Below are positions 37,058 through 46,093 of a stretch of DNA of 64,000 bases, in pieces; position 1 is the first letter of the stretch, and each line of letters begins with the position of its first letter. The notes under the pieces are model-generated. The model had not been told where the DNA came from. It was given only the letters and a program-made list of their open reading frames with translations, and did not search any database. The DNA is taken from contig NZ_CP029176.1 in assembly GCF_003352165.1 (NCBI RefSeq), forward strand, positions 2,480,001-2,544,000, given 5' to 3'. A program made the position numbers and the translations under genes. Origin of the DNA: Acidibrevibacterium fodinaquatile (GTDB lineage Bacteria; Pseudomonadota; Alphaproteobacteria; Acetobacterales; Acetobacteraceae).

Positions 37058-38653
37058 GTGGCAAGAGGTCCGGGATCGAGAGCGGCGGCCCGTGAGGCAC
37101 CATCGAAGCAGTCCGTCGAGGCCACACTCTGGGCAGCGGCGGACAAGCTGCGCGGCAACATGGATGCCGCGGAATACAAGCACGTCGCCCTCGGGCTGAT
37201 CTTCCTGAAATACATTTCCGACCGCTTCGCGGAGCGCCGCGCGCAGGTTCTGGCCGATCCGGACACGCCCGCCGATTTGCGCGCCGAACTGGCCGAGGAT
37301 CGCGACTCCTACACCGAGGAAAACGTCTTCTGGGTGCCGGAACGTGCGCGCTGGGACTTCCTCAAGGCCAACGCGACCAGTGTTGACCCGACAATCGGGG
37401 CGCTGATCGACCAGGCCATGCTGGCGCTGGAAGCGGAGAACCCGAGTCTGAAAGGCGTGCTGACCAAGAACTACGCGCGCCCGGAACTCGACCAAACCCG
37501 CCTCGCCGAAGTGGTAAAACTCTTTTCCGATCTGACCTTCCAGGATGCGCATCACGGCCAGGACATGCTGGGCCGGGTGTATGAGTATTTCCTCGGCCAG
37601 TTCGCCATCGCCGAGGGCAAGCGCGGCGGCCAGTACTACACCGCCGGCTGCGTCGTCCGTCTGCTGGTGGAGATGCTGCAACCGTTCAAGGGCCGCGTGT
37701 TCGACCCGTGCTGCGGCTCCGGCGGCATGTTCGTCCAATCCGAGCGGTTCGTGGAGGCGCATGACGGCAAGCGCTTCGACGTCTCCATCTTTGGCCAGGA
37801 GTCGAACCCCACCACCTGGCGGCTGGCCAAGATGAACCTCGCCATCCGCGGGATCGAGGCCGACCTCGGCGCCAAATGGGCGGATAGTTTCCATGAGGAT
37901 TTGCACCCGGGGTTGAAGGCCGATTTCGTGCTGGCCAATCCGCCCTTCAACGACAGCGACTGGGGCGGGGAGCGACGGCGCAATGACCCGCGCTGGGTCT
38001 ATGGCGTGCCGCCCGCGGGCAACGCCAATTTCGCCTGGGTGCAGCATTTCATTCATCACCTGGCCCCGCACGGCTACGCGGGCTTCGTGCTGGCCAATGG
38101 CGCGTTGTCCAGCCAGCAATCGGGCGAGGGAGAGATCAGGCGGGCGCTGGTCGAGGCCGATCTGGTCGATTGCATCGTTAGCCTGCCGGGGCAGTTGTTT
38201 GCAACGACCCAGATCCCCGTCAGCCTGTGGTTCCTGACGCGCGACAAGTCCAACGGGCTGGTGCGCGACATGACCCTGCGCGACCGGCGGCGGGAGACGC
38301 TGTTCATCGATGCGCGCGCCCTCGGCACAATGGAGACCCGCACGCTGAAGGTGCTGACCGAGGCCGATATCGCCCGCGTGGCGGATGCCTACCACGCCTG
38401 GCGCGAGAAGGGCGGGCGCTACGCGGACGAGGCAGGGTTCTGCAAGGCAGCGACGACCGCAGAGATCGCGGCGCAAGGCTTTGTCCTGACGCCGGGCCGC
38501 TATGTCGGGACGGCCGAGGCGGAGGCGGATGAGGAACCGTTCGCGGAGAAGATGGCGCGGCTGACGGCGACGCTGCGCGAGCAGATGGAGGAAGGCGCAC
38601 GGCTGGATGAGCGCATTCGCGATGCGCTGGGCGGGGTCGGCTATGGGTGGTGA
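37058..38653 (+). CDS. hsdM: Type I restriction-modification M subunit
   Basis: 531 residues, GTG start. N-terminal HsdM helical domain (about 20-160: [25 protein letters not shown]), SAM-binding motif [12 protein letters not shown] (215-225) and catalytic NPPF at 294-297, then [15 protein letters not shown]. An N6-adenine methyltransferase that protects host sites in complex with HsdS. GQYYTAG lies where GxYFTP is usual. Overlaps hsdS by 11 bp. Confidence 0.95.
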   Translation: MARGPGSRAAAREAPSKQSVEATLWAAADKLRGNMDAAEYKHVALGLIFLKYISDRFAERRAQVLADPDTPADLRAELAEDRDSYTEENVFWVPERARWDFLKANATSVDPTIGALIDQAMLALEAENPSLKGVLTKNYARPELDQTRLAEVVKLFSDLTFQDAHHGQDMLGRVYEYFLGQFAIAEGKRGGQYYTAGCVVRLLVEMLQPFKGRVFDPCCGSGGMFVQSERFVEAHDGKRFDVSIFGQESNPTTWRLAKMNLAIRGIEADLGAKWADSFHEDLHPGLKADFVLANPPFNDSDWGGERRRNDPRWVYGVPPAGNANFAWVQHFIHHLAPHGYAGFVLANGALSSQQSGEGEIRRALVEADLVDCIVSLPGQLFATTQIPVSLWFLTRDKSNGLVRDMTLRDRRRETLFIDARALGTMETRTLKVLTEADIARVADAYHAWREKGGRYADEAGFCKAATTAEIAAQGFVLTPGRYVGTAEAEADEEPFAEKMARLTATLREQMEEGARLDERIRDALGGVGYGW

Positions 38654-39884
38654 GTGGGAATGGAAGCCACTCGCAGCCCTAAGCATCAATCATGATGCGC
38701 GGCGATTGCCGGTCAAGGAGTCTGATCGAAGAAGTGGGGAATATCCATATTACGGTGCGTCAGGAATCGTGGATTATGTAGATGGATACCTATTCGACGG
38801 AGAGTACCTTTTGGTCGCCGAGGACGGCGAAAATCTCCGAACCAGGCAAACGCCGATAGCATTCATTGCGCGTGGCCGCTTTTGGGTCAACAATCATGCA
38901 CATGTCATCGAGGCAAATAGCGAAAATCTAACACGGTATTTGAGTTACGCATTGCAGCAGGCGGACATCACCGCTTACCTAACCGGTGCAGTGATGCCGA
39001 AGTTGACGCAGGCAAACCTTAATCGGATTCTGGTCCCAGCCCCGCCTCTCCGTGCCCAACGCCATATCGTTGAATTGCTTGGGTCGCTGGATGACAAGAT
39101 CGAACTGAACCGCCGCATAGCGGAGACGCTGGAGAGGATGGCGCGGGCGATCTTCAAAAGCTGGTTCGTCGATTTCGACCCCGTCCGCGCCAAAGCCGAA
39201 GGCCGCCCCACCGGCCTGCCCGACGACCTCGCCGCCCTGTTCCCGGACAGGTTCGGGAAGGGTGGATTGCCGGAGGGATGGACAATAGAGCCGTTCTCGC
39301 GCCTCTTCGAAATCAGCGGTGGAAATACGCCTTCAACCGAGGATGCCACGTTCTGGGGCGGCCCGCACCAATGGGCGACGCCGAAAGACCTGTCTGCATT
39401 GCAGTCGCCTGTACTTCTGCAGACGGCCCGCCGACTGACGGATGCAGGGTTGCAAAGGTGTAGTTCCGGTCTTCTGCCCGTTGGCAGCCTCCTTCTGTCG
39501 TCTCGTGCCCCGATCGGCTATATGGCGTTCGTCACACAGCCAACTGCGATTAACCAGGGCTTCGCAGGCATCATCAAGAGACGTGTCAGCACGACCTATG
39601 CCTGGGCATGGTGTGCTGCGAACATGGACATGATCACTGGCAATGCTGGCGGATCAACCTTTCCAGAGATCAGCAAATCTGTCCTTCGCCAGCTTCCCAT
39701 GCTCGCGCCGCCACTGCCGGTCCTCGATGCTTTCGCGAAGATTGCAGAAGCACTCGTCGGACGAATAACGGCGTCCGCTCAAGAGGCGCAGACGCTCGCC
39801 ACCCTCCGCGACACGCTCCTTCCGAAGCTAATTTCCGGTGAGTTGCGCATCGCGGACGCCGAGCAGCGCATTGCGGCGGCCTGA
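38643..39884 (+). CDS. hsdS: Type I restriction-modification specificity subunit
   Basis: 413 residues with two target-recognition domains, each ending in a conserved helix: first TRD about 1-135 then [44 protein letters not shown]; second TRD from [20 protein letters not shown] then [38 protein letters not shown]. Sets the bipartite DNA site of the complex. Both TRD segments are more AT-rich than the helices, as expected for exchanged recognition domains. The ATG at 38643 lies in the 3' end of hsdM. Confidence 0.92.
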   Translation: MGGEWEWKPLAALSINHDARRLPVKESDRRSGEYPYYGASGIVDYVDGYLFDGEYLLVAEDGENLRTRQTPIAFIARGRFWVNNHAHVIEANSENLTRYLSYALQQADITAYLTGAVMPKLTQANLNRILVPAPPLRAQRHIVELLGSLDDKIELNRRIAETLERMARAIFKSWFVDFDPVRAKAEGRPTGLPDDLAALFPDRFGKGGLPEGWTIEPFSRLFEISGGNTPSTEDATFWGGPHQWATPKDLSALQSPVLLQTARRLTDAGLQRCSSGLLPVGSLLLSSRAPIGYMAFVTQPTAINQGFAGIIKRRVSTTYAWAWCAANMDMITGNAGGSTFPEISKSVLRQLPMLAPPLPVLDAFAKIAEALVGRITASAQEAQTLATLRDTLLPKLISGELRIADAEQRIAAA

Positions 39885-39886
39885 CC

Positions 39887-40576
39887 ATGCCCTACACCCT
39901 CCAAATGCTACGCGCGCTGATGGAGGATCACCCGGATCGAGTCGGGAATCTACGTATCCATGTCGAATCCCTAGAGAACAGCATTGAGAATCAGCCGGCT
40001 TTTTGCCTGCAAAGCGTGCGCACGCTGTTCGAAACGGTTCAACTGACGATAGCGCCCATAATTGGCGTCGATTTGAGCGGCGTCACGGAATTTCCGGCGC
40101 GGAATGGCCGAATAGTCAAGGCACTGGACTTCTCGATCCGCAACCACCCGGACGCTGCCGAGATCGATGCTGTCATCAAGAAGCTTCTCGGCTCGATCAA
40201 CGGCACCATCTCGGCACTTGCGGAACTGAGCAATATCCCTGGGTTGCGCCACGGCGGCTCTCTCGATTGGGGCACCCTGCAACGCCAACATGCGCGAATG
40301 CTGGGCGGCCTCTGCGATGCGCTGGTCAGATTCCTGTTCGATGTGGCCTGGAGCCGGCCTTCGGCAGATGCGCCCGAGCCGGAGCCCGAACGCTACGACG
40401 ATTTTGCTGGGTTCAATGAATGGCTGGATGACGAATACGGCATGGTCGAGATCGTCGGGGCTTGGTTCCAGCCCAGCCGCATTCTGCATGCCCTTGATCC
40501 AACCCTATACAATGACCAGAGGGCTGCCTGGGCAGCCGAGCAGAACGCCGCAGCGTCAGACCAGGAGGCGGCTTGA
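39887..40576 (+). CDS. Abortive-infection C-terminal-like (Abi_C) protein
   Basis: 229 residues. The middle ~100-165 region (IDAVIKKLLGSINGTISALAELSNIPGLRHGGSL with HARMLGGLCDALVRFLFDVA) resembles the Abi_C domain found in phage-defence proteins and between type I R-M genes. Catalytic residues are not identifiable, and function is inferred from family and context. Starts two bases after hsdS; the stop is next to the HEPN-like gene. Confidence 0.6.
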   Translation: MPYTLQMLRALMEDHPDRVGNLRIHVESLENSIENQPAFCLQSVRTLFETVQLTIAPIIGVDLSGVTEFPARNGRIVKALDFSIRNHPDAAEIDAVIKKLLGSINGTISALAELSNIPGLRHGGSLDWGTLQRQHARMLGGLCDALVRFLFDVAWSRPSADAPEPEPERYDDFAGFNEWLDDEYGMVEIVGAWFQPSRILHALDPTLYNDQRAAWAAEQNAAASDQEAA

Positions 40577-40578
40577 TC

Positions 40579-41136
40579 ATGCCGGACTTCGACACGTCCC
40601 GGCCGATCTTTGAAGACCCACCCGATGACATGGGGGAGCAATACGGCGTCCTGCTGGTGAACTGGGCCGGGGCGTCAGGTCGCGAGACGGTCGAGATGGC
40701 CCGCGCGTACCGAACGGCCGCGGACCGGCTGCTCCATCTGGCTGGCGAGGCCGGAGAATCCTGGGAAGCGATCGACCCAATTCTATTTTGCTATCGGCAT
40801 GCGGTAGAGCTTTATTTGAAGGCACTGTTTCCGGGATCGACCAAAAACCATGGCCTGGGGAAGCTTGGGGCGGCGTTGATGGCCCAGCTTGAGGGCCGCT
40901 ATCGCGCCGATCAGGTCAACTGGCTCTGCGACCGGATTAGCGAAATTCAAGCCCTTGATCCGAGATCGACAGCCTTCCGGTATGCGGACTCCTGTCACGC
41001 GGGGGCGGAGCCAGAAATATGGGTTGACTTTCATCACCTACGCGCCGTCACGCACGCCATTTTCGATGCGTTTGAGCGGGTCCATAGTGACGGCAACGTC
41101 GCGCGCTATCCTTCCAACCGCGGCGTGGCCCCATGA
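40579..41136 (+). CDS. HEPN-like small protein in R-M operon
   Basis: 185 residues. Contains a HEPN-like helical pattern, AYRTAADRLLHLAG then DPILFCYRHAVELYLKALFPGSTKNHGLGKLGAAL, but no clear R-X4-6-H RNase motif was seen. Likely an accessory defence protein with its upstream neighbour. ATG at 40579 was preferred over an in-frame TTG at 40573. The stop overlaps a further small ORF (ATGA 41133-41136). Confidence 0.55.
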   Translation: MPDFDTSRPIFEDPPDDMGEQYGVLLVNWAGASGRETVEMARAYRTAADRLLHLAGEAGESWEAIDPILFCYRHAVELYLKALFPGSTKNHGLGKLGAALMAQLEGRYRADQVNWLCDRISEIQALDPRSTAFRYADSCHAGAEPEIWVDFHHLRAVTHAIFDAFERVHSDGNVARYPSNRGVAP

Positions 41137-41288
41137 TTGCCGCCACCAATCCCGATGGCAAATTCTCGCCTGCTTCGCTGGACTGGCGACACCTGCCGCC
41201 TTCGATCGGCCGCGCCAGTGGCCGCCATGCGGCCGTCCGCGCCTTCGCCGAGCTGCCGAATATCACCGAAGGAAGGGCTGTGTTTTGA
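41133..41288 (+). CDS. Small ORF (51 aa) between HEPN-like gene and hsdR
   Basis: 51 residues, starting MIAATNPDGKFSPASLDW and containing PPSIGRASGRHAAVRAFAELPN. Its ATG overlaps the upstream stop, the same coupling used throughout the element. The pattern resembles the ends of small R-M-associated proteins, but I cannot name it. A further TTG-started 34-codon frame (41285-41389) follows. Confidence 0.4.
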   Translation: MIAATNPDGKFSPASLDWRHLPPSIGRASGRHAAVRAFAELPNITEGRAVF

Positions 41289-41392
41289 CGCGCACGGATG
41301 AACGGCAATCCAGTTTGCGTATCACAAAAGGCGCGTTCGTGATCGACAACCAGCTTTGGCGTGCAGCCGTGATCCACAAGCAGGCATAGGCC

Positions 41393-44300
41393 ATGGCCGC
41401 GCTCCCCGAATCCCATGTCGAGCTGGCCGCCCTCTCCTGGTTCGATCTGATCGGATGGCGCATCGTACGCGGCGAGGACTTGTCGCCAGATGGAAAACTC
41501 GGAGCGCGGACGGATTACCGCCAGGCGGTGCTGGAGCCGGAGCTGCGCGGCGCGCTCGCCACCCTTAATCCGGACGCGGCCCCGGCGATGATCGACGCGG
41601 CGGTGCGCACCGTGCTCGCCGCCACCAGCCAAGATTTGTTGGAAAACAACCGTGTCTTCCACCCGCTGCTCGCCTCCGGCGTGCCGGTGGAGATCAACGA
41701 AGGTGGCGAGAGCCGGACCATTGGCCTGCGCTTGCTCGACCGGGAAAACCCGCGCGCCAACCGTCTTTTGATCGCCAACCAGGTGACGATCCAGGGGCGG
41801 CATGAGACGATCCGGGCCGATCTCGTGGCCTTCGTCAACGGCCTGCCGCTCGGCCTGATCGAGCTGAAAAGCCCCTCGGACGCGCGGGCGACATTGGAGA
41901 CCGCGCACACGCAGTTGCAGAACTACAAGGCGAAGGTGCCGGAGCTGCTACGCTTCAACCAGGTGCTGGTGATCAGCGACGGGACCGAGGCGCGGATCGG
42001 GTCTTTGACGGCAGGGCGGGATCGCTTCGCGCCCTGGCGGACCATCGACGGAGACCGGCCCGATGATACCGGGCGGCCGGAACTGGAGGTGCTGATCCGC
42101 GGTGTCTTCGCGCCCGAGCGGTTTCTCGATCTGGTCGTGGATTACGTGGCCTTCGAGATGGCCGACGGGGTGGTGAAGTCGAAAAAACTCGCCGGCTATC
42201 ACCAGTTCCACGCGGTGCGGAAGGCGTTGGCCTCGACCGTCCACGCGGCGGGAGCGAATGGCGGGCGCAAGGGTGGCGTCATCTGGCACACGCAGGGTTC
42301 GGGCAAGTCCCTGACGATGCTGTTCTTCGTCCGCCAGCTCCAGCTCGCCAAGGCTTTGCGCAATCCGACGATCATGCTGCTCACCGACCGGAATGACCTT
42401 GACGATCAGCTGTTCGGCACTTTTTGCGCGCACGGCGCCGCCTTGCGCGGGATTCCGCAAAAGGCGGACAGCGCCGCGGAAGCGCGCCGTCGGCTGTCGG
42501 TCGATATTGGCGGGATCGTATTTGCCGCCATCCAGAAATTCCGGGGCACTGATGGCGAACATCCGCTCCTGACCGCGCGGAGCAACGTGATCGTCATCGC
42601 CGATGAGGCGCATCGAACCCAGTACGGGCTCAAGAAGCGGTTCGTGCGGAGCGAAGATGGCATCCGCGAGACAGCGGGGTTCGCTGCCTACATGCGCCAG
42701 GCCCTGCCCAAGGCAACCTTCGTAGGCTTCACCGGTACCCCCATCGAGACGAAAGACCGAGATACGCGCGATGTGTTCGGTGACGTGATCGACACCTACG
42801 ACATGACGCAGGCGGTCGCCGACAAGGCGATCGTGCCGATCTACTATACGGCTCGGCTAGCCAAGCTCCATTTACGCTTGAGCGAGCAGGAACGCGCCGA
42901 GCTTGACGAACTGGCGGAGGAGTTGACCGAGGGCGACGAGGCCGCGCTGGAGCGCTGCAAAAGCAAGCTGACCCGGTTTGAGGAGGTGGTCGGCGCGCCC
43001 GACCGAGTTGCCGTCCTTGCCGCCGATATCGTCGAGCATTTCGAACATCGGCGCGAGGCCATGGCCGGCGGTAAGGGCATGATCGTGACCATCAGCCGCC
43101 GGGTCGCGGTGGCGCTTTACGACCGGATCGCGGCACTGCGTCCGAAATGGGTCTCGGCAGATCCCCGCGATGACACGACGGGCTTGCTCAAGGTGGTCAT
43201 CACGGGACAGGGGAATGCCGAGCCCGAGGAACTGCAACCGCATCTACGCAGCAAGAAGCGCCTGGAGACTCTGGCGGAGCGGTTCAAGCGGCCGGGCTCG
43301 GGCTTCGACCTCGTAATCGTGCGCGATATGTGGCTGACCGGGTTCGACGCCCCGTCGCTGCACACCCTCTACATCGACAAGCCTATGCGTGGACACGGGC
43401 TGATGCAGGCGATCGCGCGGGTAAACCGTGTTTGGGGAGATAAGCCAGGGGGGCTGATCGTCGATTACCTTGGGATCGGGGTGGAGCTGCGCGCCGCGCT
43501 CGCCCAATACAGCGCACGTGATCGCGACCAAGTGCGGGTTGATCCCGACGAGGCTGTGCGCCAGACGCTCATGCGGCTTGAGAGTGCCGAAGCGCTACTG
43601 GACGGCTCTCCCTGGCGCGATTTCTTCGGGGGCACGCCTGCCAGCCGGCTCACCGTGCTGAAGCAGTGCCTCGAACATCTGCTTGCGCATGGCCGGCGGG
43701 ACGCATTCGTGAACGTCGCGACCGAACTGGAAGCCGCCTATGCGATCAGCGCCGGGGACGAGCGGGTCACGGCTCGCCGCGATGGGATCGCCCTGATCGC
43801 CGCCTTGCGGGCGAACCTGCTCAAATACACGGTGGGGAGTGGACGGGATCGTGTTCGAGTGGAGCAGGACATCCGCCAACTCCTGTCCCGGGCCGTCATG
43901 GCGGACGGTATTCTTGATGTGTTCAAATCTGCCGGTCTGGAGCAGCCAGACTTTGCGATCCTTTCAGACGAGTTCCTGGCCGAGGTCAGGCAGACAAAGG
44001 AGAAGCATCTTGCGATCGAGACACTACGGCGGCTGCTGGCGGGGGAGATCAAGGCCCGCTCGCGGGCGAATATCGTCCAGGCGCGCAAGCTGAGCGAGCG
44101 GCTGGACGAGACCCTGCGTCGTTACCACAACCGCGCCATCGATAGCGTCCAAGTGATCGAAGAGCTAATTGAACTGGCCTCCGATGTCAGTGCTGCGAGC
44201 GCCCGGGGGACGGAGCTTGGCCTGACCGCCGAAGAGCTGGCCTTCTATGACGCCCTGGCCGAGAACGGATCGGCACGAGAATTGATGCAGCATGAACAGT

Positions 44301-44605
44301 TGCGCATGCTCGCCCAGATTCTACTAAAGACGATCCGCAACTCAGCGACGATCGACTGGACCCGCAAGGAAAGCGTTCGGGCAAAAATGCGAATCGAGGT
44401 CCGCAAGCTCCTGGCTCGCTATGGCTACCCGCCCGATCTCCAAAAAGCGGCCGTCGATCTGGTGCTCCAACAGGCAACAGAATTGGCCGAAAGTTTGGTT
44501 CTGATGACAACGCAACATTCGAGCTGCCCCGTGGGAACCCAATGCCTCCTCCCTGGATCGACCGCCATGCGGCCACCCGCCCCTTCAACCTTCACAACCC
44601 CGTGA
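41393..44605 (+). CDS. hsdR: Type I restriction enzyme R subunit
   Basis: 1070 residues. N-terminal PD-(D/E)xK nuclease: D143 in RADLVAFVNG and E157-x-K159 in LIELKSP. SF2 motor: HTQGSGKS (299-306), DEAHR (404-408), GFTGTPIE, ITRVNR-like QAIARVNRVWGD. The C-terminal helical region binds the methylase. Restricts unmodified DNA with ATP. The last ~34 residues after ELAESLVL look unlike usual HsdR ends and run into the right inverted repeat, which supplies the stop and the final FTTP, suggesting the original end was replaced when the element formed. Confidence 0.94.
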   Translation: MAALPESHVELAALSWFDLIGWRIVRGEDLSPDGKLGARTDYRQAVLEPELRGALATLNPDAAPAMIDAAVRTVLAATSQDLLENNRVFHPLLASGVPVEINEGGESRTIGLRLLDRENPRANRLLIANQVTIQGRHETIRADLVAFVNGLPLGLIELKSPSDARATLETAHTQLQNYKAKVPELLRFNQVLVISDGTEARIGSLTAGRDRFAPWRTIDGDRPDDTGRPELEVLIRGVFAPERFLDLVVDYVAFEMADGVVKSKKLAGYHQFHAVRKALASTVHAAGANGGRKGGVIWHTQGSGKSLTMLFFVRQLQLAKALRNPTIMLLTDRNDLDDQLFGTFCAHGAALRGIPQKADSAAEARRRLSVDIGGIVFAAIQKFRGTDGEHPLLTARSNVIVIADEAHRTQYGLKKRFVRSEDGIRETAGFAAYMRQALPKATFVGFTGTPIETKDRDTRDVFGDVIDTYDMTQAVADKAIVPIYYTARLAKLHLRLSEQERAELDELAEELTEGDEAALERCKSKLTRFEEVVGAPDRVAVLAADIVEHFEHRREAMAGGKGMIVTISRRVAVALYDRIAALRPKWVSADPRDDTTGLLKVVITGQGNAEPEELQPHLRSKKRLETLAERFKRPGSGFDLVIVRDMWLTGFDAPSLHTLYIDKPMRGHGLMQAIARVNRVWGDKPGGLIVDYLGIGVELRAALAQYSARDRDQVRVDPDEAVRQTLMRLESAEALLDGSPWRDFFGGTPASRLTVLKQCLEHLLAHGRRDAFVNVATELEAAYAISAGDERVTARRDGIALIAALRANLLKYTVGSGRDRVRVEQDIRQLLSRAVMADGILDVFKSAGLEQPDFAILSDEFLAEVRQTKEKHLAIETLRRLLAGEIKARSRANIVQARKLSERLDETLRRYHNRAIDSVQVIEELIELASDVSAASARGTELGLTAEELAFYDALAENGSARELMQHEQLRMLAQILLKTIRNSATIDWTRKESVRAKMRIEVRKLLARYGYPPDLQKAAVDLVLQQATELAESLVLMTTQHSSCPVGTQCLLPGSTAMRPPAPSTFTTP

Positions 44606-44648
44606 GTGCTGCCAAATTGGGAGCTGATTTGACGATCGCTATATCCCC
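44589..44648 (-). repeat. Right terminal inverted repeat (60 bp)
   Basis: Exact reverse complement of 28954-29013. Contains the hsdR stop codon (44603-44605). The outer end is CGCTATATCCCC. Confidence 0.96.
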
Positions 44649-44661
44649 ACCGCCCCCGAGG
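44648..44661. repeat. Right copy of 14-bp target-site duplication
   Basis: CACCGCCCCCGAGG, identical to 28941-28954; marks the far side of the insertion in hrpB. Confidence 0.92.
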
Positions 44662-46007
44662 CCCTGCCCTTCCTCGACCCGCCGCCCGCCGGCGCGCTAG
44701 CGGCAGCCCAGGCGCTGCTCCGCGCGCTCGGCGCGTTGGACGACGACAACCATCTGACCGAAGCCGGGCGCGCGATGGCTGAACTTGGCGCGGCACCCCG
44801 CCTCGCGGCGATGATGCTGGCGGCGAATGATAGTTCTGATAAAGCCCTAGCGGCCGATCTTTCTGCATTACTGGAGGAAAGAGACCCGCTCGGCGGGCCC
44901 GATGCGCCCGCCGATATCGCGCTTCGCCTCGGGCTTTTGGCTGACGGCGGGCGCGATGCCGGTCGCGCGATCGCGCGTCTTCGTCAAACGGCGCGGCACT
45001 ATCGCCGCCGCCTCGGCGTCACGGACGGACACAGGAGCGACGCCGCCTTCGATCCGGGCGCACCCGGGCGCTTGCTGGCCGCCGCATTTCCCGATCGCAT
45101 CGCGGCGCGGCGCGGCGAGCCGGGCAGTTTCCGGCTCTCGGGCGGCGGTGGCGCGCGGCTTTCGCCAAGCGATCCGCTCGCCCGCGCCCCGCTTTTGGTC
45201 GCGGCCAGCCTCGACGCGAAGGGGGCTGCGCGGATTCGCCTCGCCGCCACCCTCGATCCCGCGTGCCTGCCGCCCGCCCTTGCGGCGCGCATCAGCGAAA
45301 CCGTCGAGACCAGCGTCGATCCGGCGAGCGGCGAGGTTTTTGCCCGTCGTCGTCGCCGCCTCGGCGCGCTGATCCTCGAGGATCGCACCCTTCCCGCGTC
45401 CACCGAGGCGCGCGCGGCCGGGCTCGGCGCCTGGATCACCGCCGATCCCGCGCGGCTCCCCTGGCATGATCGCGCCCGCCAGACCCAAGCGCGGATCGCC
45501 CGGATCGCTGCCATTGACGCATCGCGCGCCCCCTGGCCCGAGATGACCGACGCCGCCATCGCCGCACGCCTCGCGAGCGCTCTCGTCGAAGGAACAGTGG
45601 CCCTTGAACGCGCCGCCGATCTTGCCGGCTTCGACCTTGCCGGGTTTCTTCTCGCGAGCCTCGATCACGCGCAGCGGACGGCACTTACACGCGACTTGCC
45701 CGAGTCTCTCGAGCTTCCCGGCGGCCGGGCGGCGATCGATTACACCGGCGAGACGCCGCTTGCCTCCGCGCGCGCGCAGATCTTCTTTGGCCTCGACGCG
45801 ACGCCGCAACTCGCCGGCGGGCGTATCCCGCTCCGCATCGCGCTGCTGTCCCCTGCCGGGCGGCCGATCGCGATCACCGGCGACCTCGCCGGATTTTGGC
45901 GGAGCGGCTGGGCCGAGGTGCGGCGCGACATGCGCGGGCGCTATCCGCGTCACCCCTGGCCGGAAAACCCCGCGACGGCGCCGATGCGTCGCAAAAATCC
46001 GCCCTAA
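44649..46007 (+). pseudogene. hrpB: hrpB 3' fragment
   Basis: Continues the helicase: reading from the duplicated TAPE codons gives EALPFLDPPPAGALAAAQALLRALGALDD, then HLTEAGRAMAELGAAPRLAAMML and the HrpB C-terminal domain (PWPEMTDAAIAARL, LELPGGRAAIDYTG, IPLRIALLSPAGRPIAITGDLAGFWRSGWAEVRRDMRGRYPRHPWPENP). Joined to 27826-28952 it encodes an HrpB of about 828 residues, the normal size. Cut off from its own start codon; ATG at 44736 could give an N-terminally shortened product of unknown use. Confidence 0.92.
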
Positions 46008-46011
46008 CCGC

Positions 46012-46029
46012 CTGATATCGTGGTATCAG
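46012..46029. promoter_or_regulatory. Small palindrome upstream of first HtrA gene
   Basis: CTGATATCGTGGTATCAG: 6-bp perfect arms with a 6-nt spacer, directly after the hrpB stop and about 65 bases before the htrA-type start. Could be an operator; no regulator is identified. Confidence 0.3.
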
Positions 46030-46093
46030 AGGCTTGTTTCGGCGGCGGCGCGGTGCCATTTCGGCGAAGACGCGAAAGGCTTGGAGAAATACG

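Larger units (their letters stand above)
28954..44648. mobile_element. Casposon with type I restriction-modification cargo
   Basis: About 15.7 kb, bounded by 60-bp perfect inverted repeats and a 12-14-bp target duplication. It contains the defining casposon genes: Cas1 integrase (35819-37009), family B DNA polymerase (28997-32269) and an HNH nuclease (32266-32634), with no cas2 and no CRISPR repeats. The other genes are ParB-like, Mom-like and HTH proteins on the left arm, and hsdM, hsdS, hsdR with Abi_C- and HEPN-like genes on the right arm. It splits hrpB, whose frame is restored exactly if the element and one duplicate are removed. All core motifs are intact, so it may be active or recently so. 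Confidence 0.93.

Noticed and set aside
41285-41389. 34-codon TTG-started ORF before hsdR
   Set aside because: Very short with a weak start, and no recognisable family; mentioned only as a possible coupling peptide.
28954-44648. Interpretation as a Tn7-like or IS-based composite transposon
   Set aside because: No transposase, TnsB-like or IS gene is present; Cas1 is the only recombinase found.
44736-46007. Independent gene starting at the ATG at 44736
   Set aside because: It is simply the 3' half of hrpB; homology continues upstream to the duplicated target site at 44649.
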